DNA of 64,000 nucleotides from Anaerolineales bacterium (GTDB taxonomy: Bacteria; Chloroflexota; Anaerolineae; Anaerolineales; Villigracilaceae), in contig CP129480.1 of NCBI GenBank assembly GCA_030583885.1, positions 124,001 to 188,000 of the forward strand. Reading direction: 5' to 3'. The notes under the pieces were generated by a model. The model ran no database searches. It saw only the letters and a list, made by a program, of their open reading frames with translations, and had not been told where the DNA came from. Positions 1 to 8,216 of the stretch are shown piece after piece (position 1 is the stretch's first letter; every line of letters begins with the position of its first letter). Made by a program: the position numbers and the translations under genes.

Positions 1-416
1 ACATCGCGTCCGCTTTAATCGCGCTCGCACTTCAAAAAATCATCCCGCTCCCCTTTTTGGAAAAGACCGCAGCGCAAGGCATCGGCGCACTCCTGATCAT
101 GTCCAATCTGATCGCAGGGCTGCCTGCCTTGATCGGCATGATTTCTGTACGCACCTCCCCCAACCCCAACCGCCCCACAACCGCGCTGGTTCTATCAGGT
201 ACCTTCCGCATCTCACGCAACCCCATGTACCTTGGTCTCACATTTGTATACTGCGGGGTGGTCACCATCCTTCAACTGCCGTGGGGCTTGATCTTTCTCC
301 CGCTCGTCATCTGGCTGCTCACCATTTGGGTCATCATCCCCGAAGAAAAATATCTGGAAGAAAAATTCGGGACGGAATATCTGAACTACAAATCAAAAGT
401 CCGCCGCTGGATTTAG
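1..416 (+). CDS. Isoprenylcysteine carboxyl methyltransferase-like membrane protein (5' end outside window)
   Basis: The reading frame is open to the left edge, so the start lies upstream; a TTG at 57 is only an internal codon. Visible are two hydrophobic stretches and the C-terminal signature of the ICMT/PEMT family: RNPMYLG followed by EEKYLEEKFG..YLNYKSKVRRW. In this family these residues bind S-adenosylmethionine at the membrane face. The bacterial substrate is unknown (small molecules, lipids or phenols are possible). A long hairpin follows the stop codon. Family call is firm, substrate is not. Confidence 0.8.
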   Translation, partial: IASALIALALQKIIPLPFLEKTAAQGIGALLIMSNLIAGLPALIGMISVRTSPNPNRPTTALVLSGTFRISRNPMYLGLTFVYCGVVTILQLPWGLIFLPLVIWLLTIWVIIPEEKYLEEKFGTEYLNYKSKVRRWI

Positions 417-432
417 ATCCTTCCACAAAGAT

Positions 433-470
433 AACAGGCTGGATGAAGCGTGATCTTCATCCAGCCTGTT
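433..470. terminator. Hairpin between convergent genes, probable terminator
   Basis: A perfect 16-bp stem (433-448 with 455-470) encloses a 6-nt loop and is followed on the plus strand by TGTTTTC. It lies between the stop at 416 (plus) and the stop at 501 (minus), where a terminator serving the plus-strand gene, or both genes, is expected. Confidence 0.7.
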
Positions 471-500
471 TGTTTTCGGCTCTTTCTTAACTGGGAGCTT

Positions 501-1349
501 TTACCACCCATCGTCCTTTTCATACCCGAGGCGGATTAACAAATCCCCCGCTGCCTCTTTGAAAATTTTCTTATGTCCGTCTGTGAAGTGTTTCTTCCAT
601 TCGCCTGTTTTCCCTGAACGGAATGTCGGGGACTTGGTCGGGTTGATGGAGGCTTCGAGGGAGTCGAGGATCAGCTGTCGGGAAGCCCGAAGCGGAAGGC
701 GGCTGAGGAGATGGTCCATGATGCGGGTCAGAGTCGACACCCGGTCTTTAATCAAGTCTTCGAAGTGAATTGTCAACACTTCGGGATGGTCAAGCCAACC
801 GAGATATGGTTCGAAACGTTCGGCAATATTCGGGAATTCTACACCGGCATCGGGTCTACCCAAAATACTAGCCTTAAGCCGCGCGTCGAAGTCGGGGAGT
901 GATTGATAATGCTCATGATGCACATGGCGCAACTCCATGTCGGTGACGTAGTAGACGTGCGAGACGACCACATCGCGCGGGTCGCGGTAGATGAAGTACG
1001 GCGCGAATGCAGCGGTGCAAACACGCGCAATCGCCTCGGGGCGGGCAAAGAGATGCGCGGAGGCAACGTCACGCGGATGAAGTGAATCGAGCCAGTCCAA
1101 CGCCTGCTGCGGGTCGCGTTTTTTACCGCTTTCGCCTTCGTACTCGGCATAGAACGAATGCACGCGTTTGGCATACGGCGCGACGTTTGAGAAGCCAAGC
1201 AGGATTTGGTCAAGCAAATGCGTGCCGCTCTTGGGGAAGGAAATGCCGAGCAGAATGGGCAGGTCGGCGGGTTGGGAGGCGTAACGCAGGCGTTGTGTCA
1301 GTTTTTCGGTTTGGTACAGAATGGAACGAAGGGATGATTTGATGGACAT
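501..1349 (-). CDS. PAPS-dependent sulfotransferase
   Basis: 282 residues. The 5'-phosphosulfate loop GISFPKSGTHLL is at about 35-46 and the 3'-phosphate-binding segment YRDPRDVVVSH at about 121-131, the two standard PAPS contacts of cytosolic/Golgi-type sulfotransferases. The C-terminus (TFRSGKTGEWKKHF...LIRLGY) matches the PAPS-closing RKG-type region. It is a close paralogue of the protein at 4251-5105, sharing the RSGKTG.WK.HF...HKK.FK..AGDLL.RLGYE tail. The acceptor is probably a surface glycan, given its neighbours. ATG start; a putative promoter is at 1398-1424. Confidence 0.9.
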   Translation of the reverse strand: MSIKSSLRSILYQTEKLTQRLRYASQPADLPILLGISFPKSGTHLLDQILLGFSNVAPYAKRVHSFYAEYEGESGKKRDPQQALDWLDSLHPRDVASAHLFARPEAIARVCTAAFAPYFIYRDPRDVVVSHVYYVTDMELRHVHHEHYQSLPDFDARLKASILGRPDAGVEFPNIAERFEPYLGWLDHPEVLTIHFEDLIKDRVSTLTRIMDHLLSRLPLRASRQLILDSLEASINPTKSPTFRSGKTGEWKKHFTDGHKKIFKEAAGDLLIRLGYEKDDGW

Positions 1350-1397
1350 CGGCTATTGATATTGAAGGAATTATCTTCTATACTCGGGTTGGTTTGA

Positions 1398-1424
1398 ATT
1401 ATAAAGCATCCATCTACATGTCAA
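1398..1424 (-). promoter_or_regulatory. Putative promoter of the sulfotransferase gene
   Basis: On the minus strand TTGACA (1419-1424) and TATAAT (1398-1403) are both exact consensus hexamers but only 15 bp apart, shorter than the preferred 17. A plus-strand TATACT (1379-1384) could be the -10 box of the divergent DinB-like gene, so the two promoters would overlap. Confidence 0.4.
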
Positions 1425-1966
1425 AAAACTCCAAAACCCTTCAGGTTAATACCGCCAGACAGTTCGCTTTTTTACAGCGACTGTCCATGGCGCATGAGCG
1501 GGCAGCGAGGTCGTTCGCGAACCTTGATGAAGCATTAATTTGCACCGAACCTATCGCGGGAGGCTGGACGATAAAGGATATGCTCGGTCATGTGGTCACA
1601 TGGAATGATGAGTTCAGGAAAGCGATTCGGGCGACTCTGCGAAGGGACAATGTGACGGAACGAGAGGTTGATTGGAACGAATGGAATGAGATGAAGATTG
1701 CCGAGAAAAGAAACTGGACTTTCGAGCGCATCCGTAACGACCTGAACCGGGATTACCCGGAAGCGGTCGAATTGATCACAAGCCTGCGGCCTCATGAGTT
1801 CAGAATATTTGGGGTCAATGACTGGGCATATTCCCCGCCGAAGGAAATGACAAAGGTTCTCCACAGGCAGGTCGAGTCGGTCGAAACGCTCATCATGTAT
1901 CACTGGCGGCATATGAACCAACACTCCCGCATGATCGAAAAATGGAGGGAAAAGAAGGGTTTGTAG
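1418..1966 (+). CDS. DinB/DfsB-like four-helix metalloprotein
   Basis: About 182 residues from ATG 1418; a TTG at 1394 in the same frame would add 8 residues, and neither start has a clear ribosome-binding site. The protein has the DinB-superfamily pattern. GGWTIKDMLGHVVTWNDEF supplies the first metal-ligand histidine near the N-terminus, and YHWRHMNQHSRMIEKW supplies the C-terminal histidine pair. Members are Zn/Ni-binding, often thiol-dependent transferases or of unknown role, including the DUF1706/ClbS-like group. It runs opposite to its sulfotransferase neighbour and is probably not part of the glycan pathway. Confidence 0.75.
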   Translation: MSKNSKTLQVNTARQFAFLQRLSMAHERAARSFANLDEALICTEPIAGGWTIKDMLGHVVTWNDEFRKAIRATLRRDNVTEREVDWNEWNEMKIAEKRNWTFERIRNDLNRDYPEAVELITSLRPHEFRIFGVNDWAYSPPKEMTKVLHRQVESVETLIMYHWRHMNQHSRMIEKWREKKGL

Positions 1967-2017
1967 CGAGTGACGATATGCAAAATTCAGGGTTAATTGT
2001 TCAATAGAGGATTTCCA

Positions 2018-2623
2018 TTGAAAAATACCATTTTCACCACTCCCATCATCAGCCCGATCTTTCGACTGATCAGTAAAACGATCATGCGCCTGCGCGGATG
2101 GCGCGTGGAAGGGACCCTGCCCGACATTCCAAAATTCATCATCATCGGCGCGCCTCACACCTCGAACTGGGACTTTGTCCTGTTCCTCGGCATTATCTTC
2201 CACCTGAAAGCGGACGTGCGCTATATGGGCAAGGCGGAGTTGTTCCGCCCGCCGCATGGACCGTTTTTCTATTGGTGCGGCGGCATCCCTGTGGACCGAA
2301 AAAAATCGACTGGATTGGTGGAACAAATGGTGGACGCCTGCAACCGCGCCGGGAAGTTTATCCTCGTCATTGCCCCCGAAGGGACGCGCCACCATGTGAC
2401 GGAGTGGAAGCGCGGCTTTTATCACATCGCCCAAAAAGCGGGCATTCCCATTGTGATGGCGAAAGTGGATGGGAGGAATAAAACCGCCCATGTAGGGGAG
2501 GTCTTCCATCTCACTGAGAATACAGAGGCGGATATGCAAACCATTCAGGAGGCGTTTGCAGGGCTGGAGGGGATCAATCCGAGAAGAAAACGGAAGAAGA
2601 AATACATCACGCTGGAGGAGTAG
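2018..2623 (+). CDS. 1-acyl-glycerol-3-phosphate acyltransferase-like (HX4D) protein
   Basis: About 201 residues from TTG 2018, chosen because AGAGGA lies 6 nt upstream (2006-2011); a TTG at 1997 is in frame but lacks this. The acyltransferase block HTSNWD (HX4D) near residue 45 supplies the catalytic His/Asp, and APEGTRHHVTEWKRGFYHIA gives the phosphate-binding EGTR motif. These are the PlsC/LPLAT signatures for acyl transfer to a lyso-lipid or glycolipid at the membrane. The gene converges on the next one and the two 3' ends overlap by 17 bp. Confidence 0.85.
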   Translation: MKNTIFTTPIISPIFRLISKTIMRLRGWRVEGTLPDIPKFIIIGAPHTSNWDFVLFLGIIFHLKADVRYMGKAELFRPPHGPFFYWCGGIPVDRKKSTGLVEQMVDACNRAGKFILVIAPEGTRHHVTEWKRGFYHIAQKAGIPIVMAKVDGRNKTAHVGEVFHLTENTEADMQTIQEAFAGLEGINPRRKRKKKYITLEE

Positions 2624-4244
2624 GTTCCTTCAGTAAAAAATCTCCGTCTTCCAGCACCCCGTCCAAAATCGCCTTCACTGATTCGGATTTTAGTAACACA
2701 TCCAACACAAAAGATTTTAAGCGCGTTTGCGTGGTCCTCACGGACGGCTCAAGGAAATCGGCAAACGGAAGCGACGTTCTGAACAACTGATAATACAAAA
2801 ACCGGCGCGCATTGCGTTTGAACTCAAGCGGGGTATCAATCGCATCCGCCGCCAAGAATTCTTTCATCATTTTCCTTGCTTCTTCCACCGTCTGCGGAAA
2901 GAACACAGTTGGGTATTGTGTGAAGCGCGCCTTGCCTGCACACAATACCGCCGCACCCATGATGGACGCCTCCAGACCAATGGTCGAGTTATACACCATC
3001 ACGAATTTGGATCTTTGAATCAACTCATACGAACTCAGCGTCTCACGCGGACCGACAAAGATGACATTCGACTCCTTGTCCGCGCCGCGGCTTGCCACCC
3101 AACCTTCAACCGTCTCCCGGCTGGATTTACGGACGCGCAACTCATCAGGGTGTGCGCGGATAACGAACAAAGTCTCGGGATGCGAGCGGATTTCCTCCAA
3201 GACCAGATCCAGCCAATCGAACATATCCTCAAAGACCGTGTTGGCGTGCGGCTGGCTGGTATCGAAAATGACATTCGTAAAGATGGGCACGGTTTGCTTA
3301 AATTCAGCCGCTTTTTGCAGGAAGGCGTCGTCCAGCCCCTTCATGTCCGCCCAGAATTTGATGCCCGCCATCGTGAAATCGCCCTGAAAACGCTTTGCAA
3401 GATAGGCATCCAGTTTGGCGTTTTGCTCGTCGTTCAATTCAAACTCATCGGGGATGTAAATCGGGTATGCCGTCGCTTCGCCGTCGGTGAAATAGGCGGT
3501 GGCAGGCTGCAAACCGACTTCGTGCGTGATGACACGCAGTCCGCGTTTTTGGGCAACGTAGCGCGCTGTCGCTTCAGGGAAGAACTGCCCATTGAACACC
3601 ACCACCGCCCTCGGCTGGGTCTGATCGAGAAAATTCGAAAACTTCCGCGCCACATTCCACGCGGACAAAATATATTCACGTAAAAGATAGCATGTGTTCT
3701 CGTCATCTTCCAAATGGTGGATGCGGAGAATCCAACGCAAGCCGGGCAAACATAACGCGCCGACAGGGATGTCTTGATAGTGGAAAGTGGAAAGTTCGGA
3801 GACGGAAAGGGACGAGATACGAGATGCAAGTTCCGCATCACGCTGAAAATCGAACCAATCCACAGCGGTCTGCGGTCCACCGTCCATGGTCATTTCAGGA
3901 ACGCCCGTGTAAAGCGTTTTCGATTGATAAACACACGACTTGCACGGCATGTCTTTATGAGGATTATCCCGATTCGTGCCCAGCACGCACCTGCTCATAC
4001 CTGCATTACAAGCAAAATATGCCACAGGGACTCCCTGCAAGCGGAACGCCCACGATGCCAGCAGGTGAAATCCGCTGTTCCAGGAGAGCTCGTCAATGCC
4101 CGTGGATGCCTTGAAGAAGACGACTGGCGCAGCGTTTGGTTTTGGTTCTTTACGAGCCACTTCGCGCGCGACAGAGGCGATTCTGATGTGATTGAACCTG
4201 CGGACGAGTCCGCGTTTGATGCGCTGGTTGAAGAAGTCCTTCAT
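2607..4244 (-). CDS. GT-B-fold capsule/surface polysaccharide transferase
   Basis: 545 residues. The C-terminal half carries GT-B features of the capsule-synthesis/CDP-glycerol-transferase-like group: FVIRAHPDELRVR, a stretch ending FVGPRETLSSYELIQRSKFVMVYNSTIGLEASIMG, and the nucleotide-side STIGLEA loop typical of these enzymes. N-terminal FFKASTGIDELSWNSGFHLLA is followed by a Cys-rich segment (CNAGMSRC...CKSC). The product, probably an inner-core or capsule linkage, cannot be read from sequence. A short repeat-derived segment sits at about residues 145-155 (see 3779-3815). Stop of the upstream sulfotransferase gene is 7 bp before this ATG, so they are probably co-transcribed. Confidence 0.8.
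   Translation of the reverse strand: MKDFFNQRIKRGLVRRFNHIRIASVAREVARKEPKPNAAPVVFFKASTGIDELSWNSGFHLLASWAFRLQGVPVAYFACNAGMSRCVLGTNRDNPHKDMPCKSCVYQSKTLYTGVPEMTMDGGPQTAVDWFDFQRDAELASRISSLSVSELSTFHYQDIPVGALCLPGLRWILRIHHLEDDENTCYLLREYILSAWNVARKFSNFLDQTQPRAVVVFNGQFFPEATARYVAQKRGLRVITHEVGLQPATAYFTDGEATAYPIYIPDEFELNDEQNAKLDAYLAKRFQGDFTMAGIKFWADMKGLDDAFLQKAAEFKQTVPIFTNVIFDTSQPHANTVFEDMFDWLDLVLEEIRSHPETLFVIRAHPDELRVRKSSRETVEGWVASRGADKESNVIFVGPRETLSSYELIQRSKFVMVYNSTIGLEASIMGAAVLCAGKARFTQYPTVFFPQTVEEARKMMKEFLAADAIDTPLEFKRNARRFLYYQLFRTSLPFADFLEPSVRTTQTRLKSFVLDVLLKSESVKAILDGVLEDGDFLLKEPTPPA
3779..3815. repeat. Short dispersed repeat inside the coding region
   Basis: The tract is built from near-copies of GTGGAAA (AGTGGAAAGTGGAAAG, then AGACGGAAAGGGACGAGATACGAG spread to 3825). 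On the coding strand it encodes low-complexity Ser/Leu-rich residues (ISSLSVSELSTF). I recognise this style of tract as a dispersed repeat in several bacterial genomes; here it is carried in frame. Confidence 0.4.
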
Positions 4245-4250
4245 CCCGCC

Positions 4251-5105
4251 CTACCAATCGTTATTTTCTTCATAACCGAGTCTGACCAGCAAATCTCCCG
4301 CCACGTCTTTGAAAAGTTTCTTGTGCTCTTCATTGAAGTGCTCTTTCCACCCGCCCGTTTTGCCTGAACGAAAGGTGTGACTCTTCCTTGGTTGGATGGC
4401 ATCCACTAAAATCGATAACGCCTTGTCGCGCGGAGTGGGGATCTGGCAGCCCGTCTTTTCCACTTCATCAAGCATAGCGAGCAGGATTGCGTCGCGGTTG
4501 TTGATCAAATCCTCGAAGCGGATGCACATCACGTTCTTTTGCTCCAGCCATGCGAAGACGCCTTCGTAACGCTGCTTCACGCTGACCATCTTCAAACCGT
4601 CCCGGCCAATGCCGGTGATCGCCACCTTCAATCTTGCACCGAAATCAGGCAGGGACTTGTAATAGGCGTGCATCCCGTGCTCTTCGTGCATGTCTGTTGC
4701 AAAAAAGACCTGCGAGATGAGCATATCTCTTGGGTCGCGGTAAATAAAATAGTTGACGCGTCCAGCCGCGGTTAAGAAAGAGGCGTTTTCGGGTGTGGCA
4801 TCCACGTATCCCCAGCTGATCACGCCACCTGGCACAGATCTTAAATCTGCAAGAATTTCATCTGCATTCCGCTTTCCGCCATCCTTCCGAATCGTGCGGA
4901 TTGGATCCGCGTTCACATACCGATAGGGCATGATGCGCGTGAAGCCGTTGAGGATCTGCAGCAACAGGTGCGACCCGCTCTTCGGCTTCGAGTTGCCAAA
5001 GATGGGCGGCGCCTCATCAAAAGAAAACCGCTTCCAGCGCAGAATGGCTTGGACGGTCTTCCCATGCGGGCGGAGTACGCGGCGTAGTTTTTGAGCGAAA
5101 GACAT
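4251..5105 (-). CDS. PAPS-dependent sulfotransferase
   Basis: 284 residues. The PSB loop is NSKPKSGSHLLLQ (about 38-50), with Ser-His replacing the commoner Thr-His/Thr-Thr, and the 3'-PB segment is YRDPRDMLISQ (about 122-132). The C-terminal RSGKTGGWKEHF closes over PAPS in this family. It is paralogous to 501-1349, so the pair may have arisen by duplication and diverged for different acceptor sugars. PAPS would come from the fused sulfurylase/kinase at 9876-11603. A short inverted-repeat element separates it from the neuB gene upstream. Confidence 0.9.
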   Translation of the reverse strand: MSFAQKLRRVLRPHGKTVQAILRWKRFSFDEAPPIFGNSKPKSGSHLLLQILNGFTRIMPYRYVNADPIRTIRKDGGKRNADEILADLRSVPGGVISWGYVDATPENASFLTAAGRVNYFIYRDPRDMLISQVFFATDMHEEHGMHAYYKSLPDFGARLKVAITGIGRDGLKMVSVKQRYEGVFAWLEQKNVMCIRFEDLINNRDAILLAMLDEVEKTGCQIPTPRDKALSILVDAIQPRKSHTFRSGKTGGWKEHFNEEHKKLFKDVAGDLLVRLGYEENNDW

Positions 5106-5116
5106 AAGGAAAATTT

Positions 5117-5208
5117 ACCACAAAGGCACACAAAGGGTCACAAAGGTTTTTGTGTCGTGCGCCTTTGCCTGCACCGTGCAGCAGGCACGCGTGTGATCCT
5201 TTGTGGTT
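5117..5208. repeat. Inverted dispersed repeat element (ACCACAAAGG type)
   Basis: The left end is a run of ACAAAGG-like units (5117-5146: ACCACAAAGG, CACACAAAGG, GTCACAAAGG). The right end at 5198-5207 is CCTTTGTGGT, the exact reverse complement of 5118-5127. The element fills the whole gap between neuB and the sulfotransferase gene. Related tracts occur at 12756-12790 and 16502-16532. Confidence 0.6.
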
Positions 5209-5213
5209 GAAAA

Positions 5214-6095
5214 CTACTCGTTCACAACTCGGCGGAGTTTCTTCATCGAACCTTTTTCGGATTCGTACACCTTCTTCACGCCGTCCCCAAGCGACTCCTC
5301 GGTCACGCGGATGTATTTGACCAAACGCTCAAACCCGCCGGGTTCCACCGATGCGGCCTGGTCACTGCCCCACATGGCACGGTCAAGCGTAATGTGACGT
5401 TCGATGGAAGTTGCACCAAGTGCGATCGCAATTGCAGAGGGGACAAGCCCCACTTCGTGACCAGAATACCCAATCGGGTTGTTCGGAAATTCCCTGCGCA
5501 GCGTTTCGATCATCCTGAGATTTAATTCTTCAGGTTCGCATGGATATGTGCTGGTGCAGTGCATGATGACAAGATTCTCTCCGCCGACCGCATTGACGCC
5601 TTTGTGAATCTGCTCCATCGTAGACATGCCCGTTGAGATGATGACAGGCTTGCCCGTCTGGCGGACATATTTCAACAGGTCATGGTCGGTAAGAGAGGCA
5701 GATGGAACTTTATATGCAGGTGTGTCGAACTTCTCCATGAAATCAACCGACGGCTCATCCCACACGGAAACCATCCAGTCGATCTTCTTTTCCATGCAAT
5801 AACGGTCGATCTCGCGGTATTGCTCTTCATTGAATTCCACTTTATATCGATAATCCAAATAGGTAATATAACCCCAGGGTGTTTCGCGCATTTGTTTTTG
5901 CTGATCAGGCGGTGTGGCGATCTCCGGCGTACGCTTCTGGAATTTGACCGCATCCGCGCCGGCATGCACTGCCGCGTCAATGATTTTCTTCGCAATATCA
6001 AGATCACCGTTATGGTTGATACCGATCTCCGCAATGATGTATGCAGGGTGGCCGTCTCCCATCATTCGCTTTCCAAATTTGATTTCACGAGCCAT
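5214..6095 (-). CDS. neuB: N-acetylneuraminate synthase family protein lacking the SAF domain
   Basis: 293 residues from ATG 6095. An upstream start at 6140 is rejected because it lies inside the preceding gene, while 6095 has AAGGAG 8 nt ahead and follows that gene's stop by 2 bp. The NeuB TIM barrel is clear: AEIGINHNGD, GADAVKFQKR, STGMSTMEQI, HCTSTYPCEPEELNL, GYSGHEVG, SIERHITLDR. NeuB condenses PEP with a hexosamine or mannose-type substrate to a nine-carbon keto acid. The usual C-terminal antifreeze-like (SAF) domain of about 60 residues, which contributes a substrate-binding arginine in the dimer, is absent; the protein stops where its linker would begin. The neighbour is a CMP-transferase, so it should act in a nonulosonate pathway. 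Confidence 0.88.
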   Translation of the reverse strand: MAREIKFGKRMMGDGHPAYIIAEIGINHNGDLDIAKKIIDAAVHAGADAVKFQKRTPEIATPPDQQKQMRETPWGYITYLDYRYKVEFNEEQYREIDRYCMEKKIDWMVSVWDEPSVDFMEKFDTPAYKVPSASLTDHDLLKYVRQTGKPVIISTGMSTMEQIHKGVNAVGGENLVIMHCTSTYPCEPEELNLRMIETLRREFPNNPIGYSGHEVGLVPSAIAIALGATSIERHITLDRAMWGSDQAASVEPGGFERLVKYIRVTEESLGDGVKKVYESEKGSMKKLRRVVNE

Positions 6096-6097
6096 TC

Positions 6098-7330
6098 CTA
6101 ATTCTCCTTTTGAGATAATTGCTTCAACACGAGTTCGCACAGTTCACGCACCGCTCCGTGTCCGCCTTTTTTTGTCAACACAAAATCCGCCGCACGGATG
6201 ACTTCGGGATATGCATCCGCAACCGCCACAGACCAGCCCGCAATCTCGAAGCATGGAAGGTCGTTGAGGTCGTTGCCAACATAGATGACGTTCTCCGCGT
6301 TGACCTTTTTCTGATCAAGGACCTCACGCATCACACGGCCTTTGTCCTGCATCCCGATCCCATGAATCGCATCCACCCCCATCTTTTCCGCACGCGCCTT
6401 GACAACGGGATTCGGCTCCGAGGAAAGGATCATCACCTCCACGCCCTTCTCGCGCAGGGTCTTGATGTGCATACTGTCGCTTCGCGACGCTGACACGGCC
6501 TCCTTGCCGTTCTCGTCGGTCAGCACGAGGTTGTCCGTCACGACGCCATCAAAGTCGCAGATGATCATATCGATGGTCTCAGGCATCAAGCGATGGGGGT
6601 TGCCCGGCGAGACCACCTCCAATCCGCCGTAGATAACCGCTTCGTACTTGGCCCAATCGGAGAGGGTATCAATATCCACCGTATACTTCGGGTCGATCAC
6701 CAGCGGATAGATGACATCACCTGTCAACGATTTCTTGTCCGCAATCGTCGAGGTGCGGATGACGTCAATATGTCCCGTCTGCCAATAGACAGGCGGCAAA
6801 ACCTGACGCGGGGCATTGTACGGTTCGGGGATGCCTTCCACTTCAAGTAAGGGATTCAACGGTTTGTCTTCGCCATGGAAACGCCACATTTTGAAAGGAT
6901 TTTGACCCGCAGGGACAACGCCGCGCATGCAATCTGCATCCTTGTGGTTCAGCAAAATGCGTATCGCATCGTCCACCATGGACGTAGGACGTATGGGAGA
7001 GGTCGGGCGTAGTTGGACGACAACTTCCGGGCGATATCCCTCCACGTCCTCCAGCCATTTGAGGGCGTGTTCAAAGACCGGTAAATCTGTTGTCTTGTCC
7101 TGTGCCAGTTCAACGGGGCGCAGGAAGGGCGCCTCCGCACCCCATTCCCGGGCAACTTCAGCGATCGCCTCATCATCCGTTGAAACAATGATCCGCGTCA
7201 CCAATTCAGACTGTTTTGCCGCGGCAATGCTCCAGGCAATCAGCGGATAACCCGCAAAACTGCGGATGTTCTTGCGCGGAATGCCTTTCGAGCCGCCGCG
7301 GGCGGGAATTAGGGCGAGAATTTCGGTCAT
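6098..7330 (-). CDS. neuA: CMP-nonulosonate cytidylyltransferase fused to HAD phosphatase
   Basis: 410 residues with two domains. Residues 1-235 form the cytidylyltransferase: the CTP-binding loop LIPARGGSKGIPRKN at 7-21, then QLRPTSPIRP and DIDTLSDW near the end. Residues 250-410 form a KdsC/YrbI-type HAD phosphatase with DFDGVVTDN at 259-267 (nucleophile Asp plus Asp) and VGNDLNDLP at 351-359. Vertebrate CMAS has the same domain order. The fusion suggests dephosphorylation of a nonulosonate-9-phosphate followed by CMP activation, as in bacterial Kdn-9-P or Neu5Ac-9-P routes; this is inference. GGAG lies 5 nt before ATG. Confidence 0.92.
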   Translation of the reverse strand: MTEILALIPARGGSKGIPRKNIRSFAGYPLIAWSIAAAKQSELVTRIIVSTDDEAIAEVAREWGAEAPFLRPVELAQDKTTDLPVFEHALKWLEDVEGYRPEVVVQLRPTSPIRPTSMVDDAIRILLNHKDADCMRGVVPAGQNPFKMWRFHGEDKPLNPLLEVEGIPEPYNAPRQVLPPVYWQTGHIDVIRTSTIADKKSLTGDVIYPLVIDPKYTVDIDTLSDWAKYEAVIYGGLEVVSPGNPHRLMPETIDMIICDFDGVVTDNLVLTDENGKEAVSASRSDSMHIKTLREKGVEVMILSSEPNPVVKARAEKMGVDAIHGIGMQDKGRVMREVLDQKKVNAENVIYVGNDLNDLPCFEIAGWSVAVADAYPEVIRAADFVLTKKGGHGAVRELCELVLKQLSQKEN

Positions 7331-7339
7331 ATCATCTCC

Positions 7340-7368
7340 GCAGGGACACAGCGGCGCTGTGTCCCTGC
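7340..7368. repeat. Perfect inverted repeat in the gap between SDR and neuA genes
   Basis: A 13-bp stem (7340-7352 with 7356-7368) with a 3-nt loop fills most of the 43-bp gap. There is no T-tract on the minus strand, so an intergenic repeat or mRNA-stabilising hairpin fits better than a terminator. It resembles the 'GGGACACAGC..GCTGTGTCCC' class of dispersed palindromes. Confidence 0.55.
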
Positions 7369-7373
7369 ATGAT

Positions 7374-8201
7374 TTACCAAGCCGTCCAACCGCCGTCCAC
7401 GATGACGTTGTTGCCCGTCATATAGGAGGATGCGTCGGAGGCGAGGAAAAGGAGTGCGCCGTTCATTTCGTCCTTCTCCGCCATCCTGCCCAAAATGGTC
7501 TTGGCGGAGTAATTCCTGACGAAGTATTCTTCGTGATTATTGTACACGCCACCGGGCGTGAGCGCATTGACGCGAATCCTGGTCCCGGCATAATAAGCCG
7601 CAAGATATTGGGTGAATCCCATTACGCCTGCCTTGGTGGTTGTGTAATACACGGGCTTATACGCAACACGTTTGCCATCTTTGATGTAAATGCGCTGGTC
7701 GGGACCGTTAAGTCCGTACGTGGAACAGATGTTGATGATACTGCCTTTTTTGCCCTGCGCGATCATTTGGTTAACGCAAGCCTGCGTGGTCAGGAACATG
7801 CCTGTCAGGTTGACGTTGAGTGCGGCATTCCAGTCTTCGAGCGGATAATCCTCAAAGGCGCCGGGCGCGATTCCCTTTGAAGCGGCAGCCGGGTCAAATT
7901 TTGGATCGAGCGCGGCGCTATTGACGAGAATGTCGATGCGGCTGAACTGCCTGACGGTTTCAGCGACCAATTCACGGGTCGATTCGAGGCGGGTCACGTC
8001 AAGAGGAAATGCCATCGCAGCATAACCAGACTCAGTGAGGCGCATTGCAGTTTGGGCGGCGAGTTCCATATTTAGATCTGCCGCAACAACAGATGCGCCT
8101 GCTTCAGCGAGGGTTTTGCAGAATTCAAATCCCAACTGGCCGCCGCCGCCCGTCACAATGGCAACATGGTCCTTCAAGTTGAATTTATCGAATATGGTCA
8201 T
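7374..8201 (-). CDS. Short-chain dehydrogenase/reductase (PtmA-like neighbourhood)
   Basis: 275 residues, classical SDR. TGGGGQLGFEF is the cofactor-binding glycine motif at about 17-27, NSAAL replaces the canonical NNAG, and the catalytic Ser (INICSTYG) is followed by YYTTTKAG for Tyr and Lys. The C-terminus YMTGNNVIVDGGWTAW is typical. Such reductases sit next to neuA/neuB genes in nonulosonate loci (the ptmA arrangement of Campylobacter), and it probably reduces a sugar or keto-sugar precursor. An insertion of about 15 residues (PAAASKGIAPGAFEDYPLE) follows the NSAAL motif, as in that sugar-locus subgroup. Confidence 0.85.
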   Translation of the reverse strand: MTIFDKFNLKDHVAIVTGGGGQLGFEFCKTLAEAGASVVAADLNMELAAQTAMRLTESGYAAMAFPLDVTRLESTRELVAETVRQFSRIDILVNSAALDPKFDPAAASKGIAPGAFEDYPLEDWNAALNVNLTGMFLTTQACVNQMIAQGKKGSIINICSTYGLNGPDQRIYIKDGKRVAYKPVYYTTTKAGVMGFTQYLAAYYAGTRIRVNALTPGGVYNNHEEYFVRNYSAKTILGRMAEKDEMNGALLFLASDASSYMTGNNVIVDGGWTAW

Positions 8202-8216
8202 CTTCTTATGCTTCCT

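Noticed and set aside
1535..2539. 334-residue minus-strand reading frame opposite the DinB-like and acyltransferase genes
   Set aside because: It spans two well-supported plus-strand genes, shows no family motif, and its composition (His/Arg/Asp-rich) is that of an antisense shadow.
2727..3683. 318-residue plus-strand frame
   Set aside because: Antisense to the GT-B transferase gene with clear motifs; no recognisable domain.
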